This document shows positions 15,276-24,250 of a stretch of 40,961 nt of DNA, piece by piece. The stretch spans positions 1 to 40,961 of the forward strand of contig JACQZJ010000087.1 of NCBI GenBank assembly GCA_016213895.1, read 5' to 3'. Source of the stretch: Planctomycetota bacterium. Lineage in GTDB: Bacteria > Planctomycetota > B15-G4 > JADJEK01. A program made the translations under genes and the position numbers. The notes under the pieces were generated by a model that saw nothing but the letters and a program-made list of their open reading frames with translations, was not told where the DNA came from and did not search any database. The first letter of the stretch is position 1. Each line of letters begins with the position of its first letter.

Positions 15276-16973
15276 ATGATCGTGGACCTCTGCGAGTCCC
15301 CGAGGACGGACCTGCCGGAGTACGACGTGTGCGTCGTCGGGTCCGGACCGGCGGGCATGACGGTCGCGAACGAGCTGGCGCGCTCGGGGCTGAGGTTGTG
15401 CGTGCTGGAGAGCGGGAGGCTCAAGTGCACGCGGCACGGCGACCGCCTGCGGCGCGTGAAGAGCGAGGGGATCCTCATCAAGGAGTACTCGCGCGAGCGG
15501 GTCCTGGGCGGCGCCTCGACCACGTGGGCGGGATTGTCGAGCCCGCTCGACGCGATCGACATGAAGCCGCGGCCCGCGCTCGGGCGGCCGGGCTGGCCTC
15601 TCTCTCGCGCGGAGCTCTCCGAGTACTGGGCCGAGGCCGCGGCGCGCTACCGCTTTCCCCCGCTCCAGCGCTTTGCCGGCGGCGTCCTCGACCAGGCCAG
15701 GAAGGCCGGGGACGAGCGGCCTGAGTGGAGCATCCTCGAGGAGAAGACGTTCCTCGCGGCCGCGAAGCCGCAGAACTTCGGCAAGGAGTTCCGCCACCTC
15801 TTCGCCGGGGGAAGCGCCGACCTCCTCCTCGACGCCACCGTGCTCAGGCTGTGCGGCGGCGGCGCGCGCGACAAGATCCTGTGGGCGGAGGCGACCAGCA
15901 GCAGGGGCGATTGCCTGCGCCTGAACGCGCGCGCTTTCGTGCTCGCGGCCGGCGGCATCGAGAACGCGCGGATCCTGCTCTGCTCGACCGACCTGTGCGC
16001 GCGCGGCCTGGGCAACGAGCACGACCAGGTCGGCCGCTGCCTGATGAACCACCCGAAGAACAACTACGGCGTGATCCAGCTGGCGCGGCCGCTCAGGGAG
16101 CTGCCGCTCTACTTCGGCTGCCAGCAGGGCGGCTTCGCCGGCTACGCCGGCCTGCGCCTGAGGGAGGAGACGCAGGAGGAGCAGGGACTGCTCAACCCCT
16201 ACGTGCGCCTCGAGCCGCTCTATCCCTGGTCCGACAACCAAGGGGTCGAGGCGTTCATCCTCTTCGCCAAGCGCGCTCGCTTCCTGGCCCGCGGCCTGGC
16301 GCGGCTGAAGGCCGGCAAGCCCCTGCCCGTGCGGGACTACGCCGAGACGGGCGACGACACGGAGCTGCAGAACGCGCGCAAGTCGGCCCGCGATTGGATC
16401 GGTCTGGGCTTCCAGGCGCTCCTGAGCCTCCCCCTGGTCTGCCGCTATCTCTGGGCGCGCCTCGCGCCCGGCGCAGGCCCGAAGATCCGGGCCATGCGCC
16501 TGAGGAACTTCATGGAGATGGAGCCCGACCCCGAGAACCGCGTGCTTCTTGGCGAGGAGAAGGACGCGTACGGCCAGCCCGTGCCCGTGGTGCGCCATCG
16601 CTGCTCGGAGCGTGACCGGCGCTCGCTTCTCGCCCTGCACGAGGCGCTCGCGGAGGAGGTACGGAGGAACGGGCTGGGCGAGCTCACGAGCCGGCTCGCG
16701 CAGGAGACCTCCTGGCCGATCGACCTGGACGCCTCGCACCACATGGGTACGACGCGCATGGGAAAAGACCCGGCGCAGTCCGTGGTGGACGCGGAGTGCC
16801 GCGTGCACGGCGTGCAGAACGTCTACCTGGCCGGCGCCTCCGTCTTCCCGACCAGCGGCTCGGCCAACCCGACGTTCACCATCGTGGCGCTGGCCATCCG
16901 GCTGGCTCGCTCGATCGCGCGCGACCTCGGCGCCGAGCAGGGCGCGGGACCGGAACGGCGCGAGGCGCCATGA
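15276..16973 (+). CDS. GMC-family flavin oxidoreductase
   Basis: This 565-residue enzyme has the FAD dinucleotide-binding fold at the N-terminus (VCVVGSGPAGMTVANELA, then LCVLESG) and GASTTWAG as the second flavin contact. ERD/LAAGGIENARILL is the internal GMC strand, and the C-terminal domain has SHHMGTTRMG (H488-H489) and SGSANPTFTIVALA (N531). GMC enzymes oxidise alcohols, sugars or sterols; His488 or 489 and Asn531 are the expected catalytic pair. No export signal is visible. The last codon overlaps the next gene (ATGA), which encodes a Gfo/Idh/MocA-like protein, so the two likely act on the same metabolite, perhaps a sugar or cyclitol. A TATAGTGGCGC string at 15220-15230 may be part of its promoter. 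Confidence 0.92.
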   Translation: MIVDLCESPRTDLPEYDVCVVGSGPAGMTVANELARSGLRLCVLESGRLKCTRHGDRLRRVKSEGILIKEYSRERVLGGASTTWAGLSSPLDAIDMKPRPALGRPGWPLSRAELSEYWAEAAARYRFPPLQRFAGGVLDQARKAGDERPEWSILEEKTFLAAAKPQNFGKEFRHLFAGGSADLLLDATVLRLCGGGARDKILWAEATSSRGDCLRLNARAFVLAAGGIENARILLCSTDLCARGLGNEHDQVGRCLMNHPKNNYGVIQLARPLRELPLYFGCQQGGFAGYAGLRLREETQEEQGLLNPYVRLEPLYPWSDNQGVEAFILFAKRARFLARGLARLKAGKPLPVRDYAETGDDTELQNARKSARDWIGLGFQALLSLPLVCRYLWARLAPGAGPKIRAMRLRNFMEMEPDPENRVLLGEEKDAYGQPVPVVRHRCSERDRRSLLALHEALAEEVRRNGLGELTSRLAQETSWPIDLDASHHMGTTRMGKDPAQSVVDAECRVHGVQNVYLAGASVFPTSGSANPTFTIVALAIRLARSIARDLGAEQGAGPERREAP

Positions 16974-18022
16974 GCAAGCGACGCATCCACGTCATCGGCG
17001 CCGGGAAGAGGGTGCTGGGCGCGGTGCTGCCGGTGCTCGACAAGGTCGCGTCGCGCCTGACCCTCGCCGGCCTCTACGCGCGCACCGATCGCATCATGCA
17101 GGCAGGCGGCGCCGAGCGGCTCGTGCGGAGCGCGGCCAAGCTCGGCGCGGGCGACTTGCAGGACAGCGACCTGATCTACCTGGCCGTGGCCAAGGCGAGC
17201 GTGCCGGAGGTGCTCGCTTCCCTCTGCCGCCTGCAGCCGGAGCGCCTGGACCTGCTCATCGAGCCGCCGGTCGTGCTCTTTCGCCACCTGCGCGCGGCGC
17301 GCCTGCTCGAGCGCTTCCAGAGCGCGGGGGCCGCCGAGGACTGCGTGGAGCTGCCCTGGCTGGACCTGCTGCGCGCGCCGCAGGCGCGGGCTCTCGTCGG
17401 CGAACCGCGCCGCGCCGTGTTCCTGGGCTCGGCGTATCGCTACCACGCCCTGGCCACGATCAAGCGGCTCTTCGCCTGCGAGACGATCCGCAGCGCGCGC
17501 AGGAGGAGGACGGGCGCAGAGTCCGCGCGCGTGGACGTGCGCCTGGCGAACGGCGTGCTCGGCCGCGTGCTCGAGCCGCGCGACTACGCCACCGGCAGCT
17601 TCGTCATCGAAGGGACGGCCGGTTCGATCAGCGACGAGCTGCAGGGCCGGGACCCGGAGCGCGTGCTGCGGCCCGTGGTCGCGGACGGGCGCTGCACCGG
17701 ATTCCAGATCGGAGGGTTTGCCACGACCCTCGACGCGGACGAAGTCGATCTCATGGGCTCCTGCGCTCCGGGCGCGAGCGTGACCTCGCTCATGGAGGGC
17801 ATGAAGAGGGTGGGGCTGCTGCGGCTCATGCGCCGCCTGCTGGCAGGGGAGGGCGCCTATCCGGTGCTCGAGGCGCTCGAGGACATGGCGGTGGACTTCC
17901 TGCTGGAGAAGGCCGGGTTCTACCCGGCGAGCCCGCTTACGAGCGTGAAGTCGCGGCTGGGAAGGCGCCTGCTCGAGGGGGCGGGCGGGCTCCTCGGCCG
18001 CGCGTCGCGCGTGTCCGGCTAG
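16970..18022 (+). CDS. Gfo/Idh/MocA-like NAD(P)-binding protein, coupled to the GMC oxidoreductase
   Basis: This 350-residue protein begins with a Rossmann fold, RIHVIGAGKRVLGAVLPVL, then LAGLYARTDRIM, and then a strand DLIYLAVAKASVPEVLASL, as in Gfo/Idh/MocA oxidoreductases. The phrase LLIEPPVVLF sits where these enzymes have the EKP catalytic lysine, but here a Pro-Pro replaces the lysine, so dehydrogenase activity is uncertain. The C-terminal half is divergent. The ATG at 16970 overlaps the GMC stop by four bases. A purine-rich run (CGAGGCG) precedes it. Assignment to the superfamily rests on the N-terminal fold only. Confidence 0.75.
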   Translation: MSKRRIHVIGAGKRVLGAVLPVLDKVASRLTLAGLYARTDRIMQAGGAERLVRSAAKLGAGDLQDSDLIYLAVAKASVPEVLASLCRLQPERLDLLIEPPVVLFRHLRAARLLERFQSAGAAEDCVELPWLDLLRAPQARALVGEPRRAVFLGSAYRYHALATIKRLFACETIRSARRRRTGAESARVDVRLANGVLGRVLEPRDYATGSFVIEGTAGSISDELQGRDPERVLRPVVADGRCTGFQIGGFATTLDADEVDLMGSCAPGASVTSLMEGMKRVGLLRLMRRLLAGEGAYPVLEALEDMAVDFLLEKAGFYPASPLTSVKSRLGRRLLEGAGGLLGRASRVSG

Positions 18023-18291
18023 GCGGTCTTTTCTCGGAAGGGCCTGTACAGATCCTGGATTCCGGCCTACCATGCGTGCCGGTTTGGTGTGAGGTCTTGA
18101 ACCTCGGCCGGCAGTCCCGATCGCCACCGGGCGCCGGCAAACTCGCTTCAGACGGCTTTCAGTAGGGCTCGCGCCAGCGCGCTCCATGACGTTCCCTCGG
18201 AAAGGGGGAGGCGCTGAGGGGCGTTGCGCGCCTGGTTTCTGGAATGCCTCCCCGAGGTCCGGCCCGTCTTCCGGGTCGAGGAGGACATCCC

Positions 18292-21042
18292 ATGCCAAGC
18301 AGGATCGCGTTGACCCTGGTGGCCTTCCTGGCCGCGATGGCGCAGGCGGCGTCGCAGGACGTGTACGTTGCGCCCGGGGGAACGGGGAGCGGGGGTTCCA
18401 GCGGCGACCCCATGGGGTCGATCCAGGGGGCCGTCGACATCGTCGGCGCGGGCGGCACGATCTTCGTGAGCCCGGGCGCGTACGTCGAGACGGTCCTGGT
18501 GGATCCGGGGAACGTCTACGGCAGCGGCAGCCACGGTCCCGCGAGCTTCACCATCCTGGGCACGGGTCCGGGCGCGGTCCTCCAGTGGCCGGCCATGGCC
18601 GTCCGCGCCGCCGCGTTCAACCCGGCGATCACGACCAGCTCCGGCAAGCAGGGCGACTTCATCCTCTGGGCGAACGGCACGAGCGGGCTGACGCTCCGCA
18701 ACCTGGCCTTCGACGGCAACGATGACCAGTACACGGGCGCAAACACCACGTCGGTCGCGGTCTCGTTCCGCGACGGCGTCGGCGCCATCGACGAGTGCAC
18801 GATAGTCGGCGTCCAGGCAGGCGTGACCAGCGGCCAGCAGAACGGCGTGGGCGTCTTGGCCGAGGGCGGCCTCACGGCCGTGACCATCACCGACTGCGTG
18901 CTCTCCGCGGTGCAGAAGAGCTTCGTGGTGATCGGCAGCAGCGCCGTGGCCACGATCAGCGGATCGACGATCTCCGGGCGCGGCCCGACCACGTCCATCG
19001 CCCAGAACGGCGTGCAGTTCTCCTTCGGCGGCCGGGGAACCGTGGACAACTGCGTCATCGAGGGGCTCTGGTACACGCCCGGCTCGTGGACCTCGTCCGG
19101 CGTGCTGGCCTACGACGCGGGCAGCCCGGTCGCGATCAGCAACTGCACGTTGCGCGACGCGCAGACCGGGATCTACTGGCAGGGGATCAGCGTCACCTCG
19201 GTCGACCTGGCCGTGACGGGCTGCGACTTCACCGAGGTGGCGGCGGCCAGTTCCGGCTACGACGGCATCGACGTCTACGACTCCGCCGGGACCATCACCG
19301 GCGGCGCGTGGCAGGTCGCGAACAACACGTTCAACAACCTGAACGGCTCGGGCATCTGGAGCAACGTCTCGTTCGGCACGGTGAGCGGCAACTACTTCAA
19401 CAACAACGGCGCCTACTACGGCTACGAGAACGCCACGGACGACGCGTCCGGCGGCAACAACTGGGACGGCAACACCTGGAGCGACTGGACCTCGAATCCC
19501 GGCTATCCGCTGGTCTACGCCGTGCCGGGCAGCGCGCCCTCGGTCGACCACAACCCGAGCGGCGGCCCGTTCGGCTTCTCGACGGCGAGCGCGGCGGCCG
19601 GGACGGCGCCGGCGGACGTGGCTGCCGCTGACCTGAGCGGCGACGGCAGGCTCGACCTGGTCACGGCCAACGCGGGCTCGGACGATCTGTCCGTGCTGAT
19701 CAACAACGGCGCCGGCGGCTTCGGCGGCCTGACGCTCACGGTGCCGCTGACCCCGGGCGACCAGCCGGTCGGGCTCGCGGCCGGGAACCTGGTCGCCGGC
19801 GGCGGGGTAGACCTCGCCGTGGTCAGCGCCAGGGCGCGCGTCGTGCGCGTCGTCGCGAACAGCGGCGGCCTGTCCGTGGTGAGCTCGATTCCCACGCTCG
19901 GGGTCCAGCCCTCGGCGCTCGCCGTGTGCGACCTGGACGGCGTCCTGGTCGACGACGTCGCCGTGGCGTCGCAGGGGACCGCTCTGAGCGGCGGCGGAGC
20001 GGTCGAGGTCATCCTGAACGGCGCGGCGCCGGTGCTGCTCCCCGCTCCGGCGGGCGGCTTCCTGTCGCCGCGAGGCGTGGCGTGCGCCGACCTGGATGGG
20101 GACGGGGACAGCGACGTGGTCGCGACCATGTCGGCCTTCGGCTCCTCGCCGGCGCTGATCCACAACGTGCTGCTCTACGAGAACAGCGGCGGCGGCGCGT
20201 TCCTCCTCTCCGGGCTGCTGAGCGCGGCGCAGAATCCGGCCGGCCTCGCGCTCGGAGATCTCGACGGCGACGGCACGCCCGACATCGCCGTGACTGCCGA
20301 GTCGTCGCCCGGGCCGGCGCCGGGACGCGTCCTGGTCTTCCTCAACCAGGGGCTGACACCGGGCTCGTGGAACGCGGCCACGGACTTCCTCGCGGCCGGC
20401 GCCTTCGAGGGCGGCCTCACGCCGGACGATGTCGCCCTCGGGGACCTGGGAGACGACGGCCTGCCGGGCTTCTTCTCGCGCCAGGACATCGTGGTGACGA
20501 ACGCCGGGTCGGGCAATCTGACGCGATTCAAGAGCTTCGACGGCGCGGGCTTCTCGGCGATCCAGTCCTTCACCGCCGGCCTGAGCCCGGCGGCGCTCGT
20601 GGTCGCCGAGCTGAACGGCGATCACACCCTCGACATGGTCGTCGCGAACGCCGTGTCGAACGACGTCACGGTGCTCCTGGCGCTGCCCGCTGCCCTGGCG
20701 CAGAAGTACGGCGCCGGCTGCCCTGGCACGGGCGGCAAGATCCCGCAGATCTCGGGCGCCGGCCTGCCGGCCTACTCGAACCCGGCGTTCGGCGTGATCC
20801 TGAGCGACGCGCGGCCCTTCTCGCCCGCGCTGCTTGGCATCTCGCTGCCGCCGTTCGTGCTCACCCAGACCTTGACGAGCGGCGCGGGCGGCGCCGTGGT
20901 CTACCTGCCCATCCCGCCGGACGTGGGCGCGCCGCTCTCCGGTCTGAACGTCTTCTTCCAGTATTTCGTCTACGACCCGGCCGGGTCCTATCAGGGCTAC
21001 ATGGCCTTCAGCGACGGGCTGAGGATCAAGCTCGGGAACTGA
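18292..21042 (+). CDS. Secreted beta-helix plus FG-GAP/VCBS repeat protein with YGAGCPG C-terminal domain
   Basis: This 916-residue protein has an export signal (MPSRIALTLVAFLAAMAQAA). Residues about 25-400 form a right-handed parallel beta-helix of the DUF1565/pectate-lyase-like type (VYVAPGGTGSGGSSGDP, SIQGAVDIV, then many N-rich coils such as GNYFNNNGAYYGYENA). Residues about 420-800 are FG-GAP/VCBS repeats with calcium loops (DLSGDGRLDLVTANAGSDD, DLDGDGTPDIAV). From residue 806 (YGAGCPGTGG) begins a Cys-containing, Gly/Pro-rich beta domain shared with the next gene. The ATG at 18292 follows GAGGAGG seven bases upstream. It is probably cell-surface or extracellular, binding or degrading polysaccharide, though no catalytic residues were recognised. 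Confidence 0.9.
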   Translation: MPSRIALTLVAFLAAMAQAASQDVYVAPGGTGSGGSSGDPMGSIQGAVDIVGAGGTIFVSPGAYVETVLVDPGNVYGSGSHGPASFTILGTGPGAVLQWPAMAVRAAAFNPAITTSSGKQGDFILWANGTSGLTLRNLAFDGNDDQYTGANTTSVAVSFRDGVGAIDECTIVGVQAGVTSGQQNGVGVLAEGGLTAVTITDCVLSAVQKSFVVIGSSAVATISGSTISGRGPTTSIAQNGVQFSFGGRGTVDNCVIEGLWYTPGSWTSSGVLAYDAGSPVAISNCTLRDAQTGIYWQGISVTSVDLAVTGCDFTEVAAASSGYDGIDVYDSAGTITGGAWQVANNTFNNLNGSGIWSNVSFGTVSGNYFNNNGAYYGYENATDDASGGNNWDGNTWSDWTSNPGYPLVYAVPGSAPSVDHNPSGGPFGFSTASAAAGTAPADVAAADLSGDGRLDLVTANAGSDDLSVLINNGAGGFGGLTLTVPLTPGDQPVGLAAGNLVAGGGVDLAVVSARARVVRVVANSGGLSVVSSIPTLGVQPSALAVCDLDGVLVDDVAVASQGTALSGGGAVEVILNGAAPVLLPAPAGGFLSPRGVACADLDGDGDSDVVATMSAFGSSPALIHNVLLYENSGGGAFLLSGLLSAAQNPAGLALGDLDGDGTPDIAVTAESSPGPAPGRVLVFLNQGLTPGSWNAATDFLAAGAFEGGLTPDDVALGDLGDDGLPGFFSRQDIVVTNAGSGNLTRFKSFDGAGFSAIQSFTAGLSPAALVVAELNGDHTLDMVVANAVSNDVTVLLALPAALAQKYGAGCPGTGGKIPQISGAGLPAYSNPAFGVILSDARPFSPALLGISLPPFVLTQTLTSGAGGAVVYLPIPPDVGAPLSGLNVFFQYFVYDPAGSYQGYMAFSDGLRIKLGN

Positions 21043-21189
21043 CCGGATCGAAGGCGCGGCCGGGCTGGCGCGGCAGGCCGGCGCTAGTTGCGTGTGATCA
21101 GCGGGCGGGACTTCGCGCCGCGCCGGGCGCCAGGTCCCTTTCCGGGGCGCGCCGTGCGTGCGGCGCTTGTTGAAGTCTCGAGGAGTGCC

Positions 21190-23709
21190 ATGCGACAGAT
21201 CATGAGTTTCGCCGTCCTGCTTTCGTGCGTCCTCGCCGCGGCCGCGCCAGCGCTCGCCGGCGCTCCGTCTCGCTATCCCGCTCCGCAGTTTCCAGTGGGC
21301 GGGTTCCCGCTCGCGATCGTCGGAACCGACCTGAACGGCGACGGCTGGGCGGCCGCGGCCGTGGCGAACTTCGGTTCGAGCAGCGTGTCCGTGCTCCTCG
21401 CTGACCAGCACGGCGGGTTCGAGCCGGCCGTGGCCTACGTCGCGGGAGCGGGTCCGACCGACCTCGCGGCCGGCGACTTCAACAAGGATTCGAACCCGGA
21501 CCTGGTGATCACCAACTCCTTCGCGAACGCGGTGGGCCTGCTCTACGGCGACGGCCTGGGCGGATTCGTCGGGCCGGCGTTCAGCTTCGTGGGCTCGGCC
21601 CCGAGCGCGGTCGCGATCGGCGACTTCAACGGCGACACCTTCCAGGACATCGCCGTCGCGAACCGCGATTCGGACGACGTCACGATCCTGAAGAACAACG
21701 GCCTGGGCATGTTCAGCACGGGCGCGACCGTGGCCGTCGGGGATGCTCCCAACGGCATCGCAGTGGGCGACTTCAACCTGGACGGAACGGACGACCTGGT
21801 GACCGCGAACAGCGGCTCGCACGACGTCACGCTGCTCCTGGGAGACGGCAGCCTGGGGTTCGCCCAAACGGCGCTCGCGGCCGGGACCATGCCCTTGGCG
21901 CTAGTCGTGGCTCTCCTGGACGGCGACCTGAACCCGGACCTGGCCGTGGCGAACGGCGGCTCGAACGACGTGTCCGTCTTCCTCGGGACCGGGGGCGGAT
22001 TCGCCGCGCCGGCGAGCTTTGCCGCCGGGGACTCGCCGTCCGGGATCGCCGTCGGCGACATCGACGCGGACGGCGCGCTCGACCTCCTGGTGGCGAGCAA
22101 GTTCGATTCGGCCGTTTCCCTGCTGCTCGGAGACGGTTTCGGGCAGTTCAGCCTGGAGGCGAGCCTGGCCGCGGGCGGTCTCGCCACCGACGTGGCGCTC
22201 GGTGACGTGAGCGGCGACGGGCACGCGGACGTCCTCGTGGTGTCCCAGGGATCGCAGAGCGTGTGCGTGCTCCACGCCGACGGGGCGGGCGGCCTGATCG
22301 TCCCGCTCGAGGTCGAGACACCGTCCTACCCGACCGAAGCCCTGGTCGAGGACCTGAACGGCGACCTCAGGCCCGACCTCGCCGTGACCAGCTACAACGC
22401 CGGGCAGGTCGCGGTCCGGCTCGGCGCGGGAGACGGCTCGTTCGGCGCCGAGGCTCTCTACGCCGTGGGCGGCGGTCCCCTGGACGCGGCGCTGGGGCGG
22501 CTGAATGGCGACGCGTCCCTCGACCTGGTCACGGCCAACGAGACCACGAACGACGTCTCGATCCTCCTCGGCCTGGGCGGCGGCGTGTTCGGCGGGGCCG
22601 CTTCCTACGCGGTGGGACTCGGCCCCGCGGCTGTCGTCCTGGAGCGTCTCGACGCGGGCGCCGCGCTCGACCTGATCGTCGCCAATCGCGGCTCGAACAG
22701 CATCAGCGTGGCGCTTGGAGACGGGGCCGGCTCCTTCGGAACCGCGACCACGGCAGCGGTGGGGGTGGCGCCCAGCGCGCTCGCCACGGCGGACGTGAAC
22801 AACGACACCTTCGCCGACGTGGTGGTCGGCAACCAGGGAGCGCACAGCGTCACGGTGCTGTTGGGCGATGGAGCGGGGGGCTTCTTGAGTCAGGCGTCGT
22901 ACGCAGCGGGCTACGGCCCGTCCGCGGTCGACGTGGCGGACGTCAACGGCGACGGCTTCCTGGACGTCGCGGTGGCGAACGGCGCGTCGCTCACGGTCAC
23001 GGTCCTGGCGGGCAACGGGACCGGCCTGTTCGGAGCGCCCCTCACCGTGCCCGTGGGATCCCTGCCTTCGGACATCGTGGTGGACGACCTGAACGGCGAC
23101 GGCAAGGCGGACATCCTGACCGCCAACATGGGCGCGGCCAGCGTGTCGGCCCTGGGCGACGGCCTGCCCGCCTACCTCGGCTCGAGCACCTTCGCCGCCG
23201 GCAGCGTGCCCCTGTCGCTCGCCGTGGCCGACGTCAACGTCGACGGCCGGAGCGACCTGGTCACGGCCAATGCCGGTGCGGACTCGGTGTCCATCCTGCT
23301 GGATCAGACTCCGTGTCCGGGCTCGGCGACCCAGTATGGCGCCGGCTGTCCCGGAAGCGGCGGCTTCACGCCCGTGCTCTCTTTCGACGGCTGCCCGTCT
23401 CCCGGAGCCCTGGTGACGCTGGGCGTCGCGCAGGGGCTGGGCGGCTCCTTCGCGCTGATCCTGTTCGGCGGCGGGCCGGCGTCGATTCCAGTGGGGAGCG
23501 GCTGCTACCTGCTCCTCGCGCCGCCCTTGCCGGTGCAGTTCATCCTGCCGCTCACCGCGGGCGGACCAGGGGGCGGCGCCATCGCCGTGACGCTCTTCAT
23601 GCCAGCATCCGTGCCGCCGGCGAGCTTCACCATGCAGGCGTTCGTCGCTGATCCAGGCGCGCCGTTGCAGTACTCGAACAGCAACGGTCTGGCCCTCTCG
23701 ATCCAGTAG
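21190..23709 (+). CDS. Secreted FG-GAP/VCBS repeat protein with YGAGCPG C-terminal domain
   Basis: This 839-residue protein starts with an export signal (FAVLLSCVLAAAAPALAG) and then consists almost entirely of about 13 repeats of roughly 45-50 residues. Each repeat has a DxNxDxxxD loop and a strand such as VAVANGGSNDVSVFLG, as in VCBS/FG-GAP propellers. The repeats end near residue 710. The domain starting at 716 (YGAGCPGSGG) is a Cys-bearing beta domain that ends with SNSNGLALSI. The start at 21190 has AGGAG upstream. The preceding gap from the beta-helix gene is 147 bases, and the two genes may be one transcript. Function unknown; adhesion or cell-surface binding would suit the propeller, and no enzyme motif is present. 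Confidence 0.92.
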   Translation: MRQIMSFAVLLSCVLAAAAPALAGAPSRYPAPQFPVGGFPLAIVGTDLNGDGWAAAAVANFGSSSVSVLLADQHGGFEPAVAYVAGAGPTDLAAGDFNKDSNPDLVITNSFANAVGLLYGDGLGGFVGPAFSFVGSAPSAVAIGDFNGDTFQDIAVANRDSDDVTILKNNGLGMFSTGATVAVGDAPNGIAVGDFNLDGTDDLVTANSGSHDVTLLLGDGSLGFAQTALAAGTMPLALVVALLDGDLNPDLAVANGGSNDVSVFLGTGGGFAAPASFAAGDSPSGIAVGDIDADGALDLLVASKFDSAVSLLLGDGFGQFSLEASLAAGGLATDVALGDVSGDGHADVLVVSQGSQSVCVLHADGAGGLIVPLEVETPSYPTEALVEDLNGDLRPDLAVTSYNAGQVAVRLGAGDGSFGAEALYAVGGGPLDAALGRLNGDASLDLVTANETTNDVSILLGLGGGVFGGAASYAVGLGPAAVVLERLDAGAALDLIVANRGSNSISVALGDGAGSFGTATTAAVGVAPSALATADVNNDTFADVVVGNQGAHSVTVLLGDGAGGFLSQASYAAGYGPSAVDVADVNGDGFLDVAVANGASLTVTVLAGNGTGLFGAPLTVPVGSLPSDIVVDDLNGDGKADILTANMGAASVSALGDGLPAYLGSSTFAAGSVPLSLAVADVNVDGRSDLVTANAGADSVSILLDQTPCPGSATQYGAGCPGSGGFTPVLSFDGCPSPGALVTLGVAQGLGGSFALILFGGGPASIPVGSGCYLLLAPPLPVQFILPLTAGGPGGGAIAVTLFMPASVPPASFTMQAFVADPGAPLQYSNSNGLALSIQ

Positions 23710-24036
23710 CCCCAGGCGTCGGCAGCGCGCCCCTGGCGGCCCCGGCGAGGTGCGCGGGGGCGCGCTCTGCCGTCACGCTCCGGCCCCCACGGCTGCCTTC
23801 TTTTCTTTTTCCGCCGATTCCGTGAACGTTCTTGCCTCCCTTGCGACAAGGAAGGGCGAAACGCGATTGGTTCTCCCTGTCCCCTGCCAAGGCCGGGACG
23901 TGGTTCTGGGGGTGGCGCGATGCTCGCGCCGCCTTGCGCCTGCCTGGCCGGCGCGTGACGGGTCGAGGGCAGGGCCGTATCGGCTCACGGACTCTCGGGG
24001 CCCGGACAGGGGGGGATCGGGAGAGGAAGACCGTGC

Positions 24037-24070
24037 TCGCGGGCCCGCCGCTCCGGCGGCGGGCCCGCGA
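24037..24070. terminator. Perfect 14-bp hairpin, terminator-like but without a U tract
   Basis: TCGCGGGCCCGCCG and its exact complement CGGCGGGCCCGCGA flank a six-base loop CTCCGG. The following bases (CTTCTTTCC) are pyrimidine-rich but lack a run of T. It could terminate transcription from the FG-GAP gene about 330 bases upstream, or be an RNA-level hairpin; extreme GC-rich hairpins of this length are rare by chance. Confidence 0.45.
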
Positions 24071-24159
24071 CTTCTTTCCAGCGCGCCCTCGCGGGCGCGC
24101 GCGCCGCGCCAGGCGGCGCGGCTGCGGAGCGCGCTCCTGCCGCACGGGACCCCTTGCCG

Positions 24160-24188
24160 TTGTTTCGGTTCGCGACCCGTTCTATGGT
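24160..24188 (+). promoter_or_regulatory. Probable promoter of the lipoprotein gene at 24251
   Basis: TTGTTT (24160-24165) and TATGGT (24183-24188) are separated by 17 bases, 62 bases before the ATG. The surrounding GTTGTTTCGGTTCG is locally AT-richer. The -10 resembles the TATAGT/TAGACT hexamers found before other genes of the window. Confidence 0.45.
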
Positions 24189-24250
24189 GGCCGCGTTGCC
24201 AAGGACTGCTTCTACCGTCGCCGGCGGGACCGGCTCAGCGGAGGGTTGAC

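Larger units (their letters stand above)
23710..24250. other. Long intergenic region with a strong hairpin and a promoter
   Basis: This stretch of 541 bases has no convincing gene. Its first half (about 23790-23900) is markedly richer in A/T and pyrimidines than the surroundings. A small inverted repeat, CCTTG-CGA-CAAGG, lies at about 23842-23854. A much stronger 14-bp hairpin follows at 24037-24070, and a candidate promoter for the downstream lipoprotein occupies 24160-24188. Minus-strand reading frames here are Arg-rich and unlike real proteins. Confidence 0.5.

Noticed and set aside
18148-21867. 1239-codon minus-strand open frame
   Set aside because: It is antisense to the beta-helix/FG-GAP gene; the repeated DxH/VxVQVA pattern comes from the calcium repeats on the other strand.
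21190-23709. Tandem repeats of the FG-GAP gene as a CRISPR or DNA satellite
   Set aside because: The repetition is of protein pattern with divergent bases, in one long reading frame; spacers and conserved repeats are absent.
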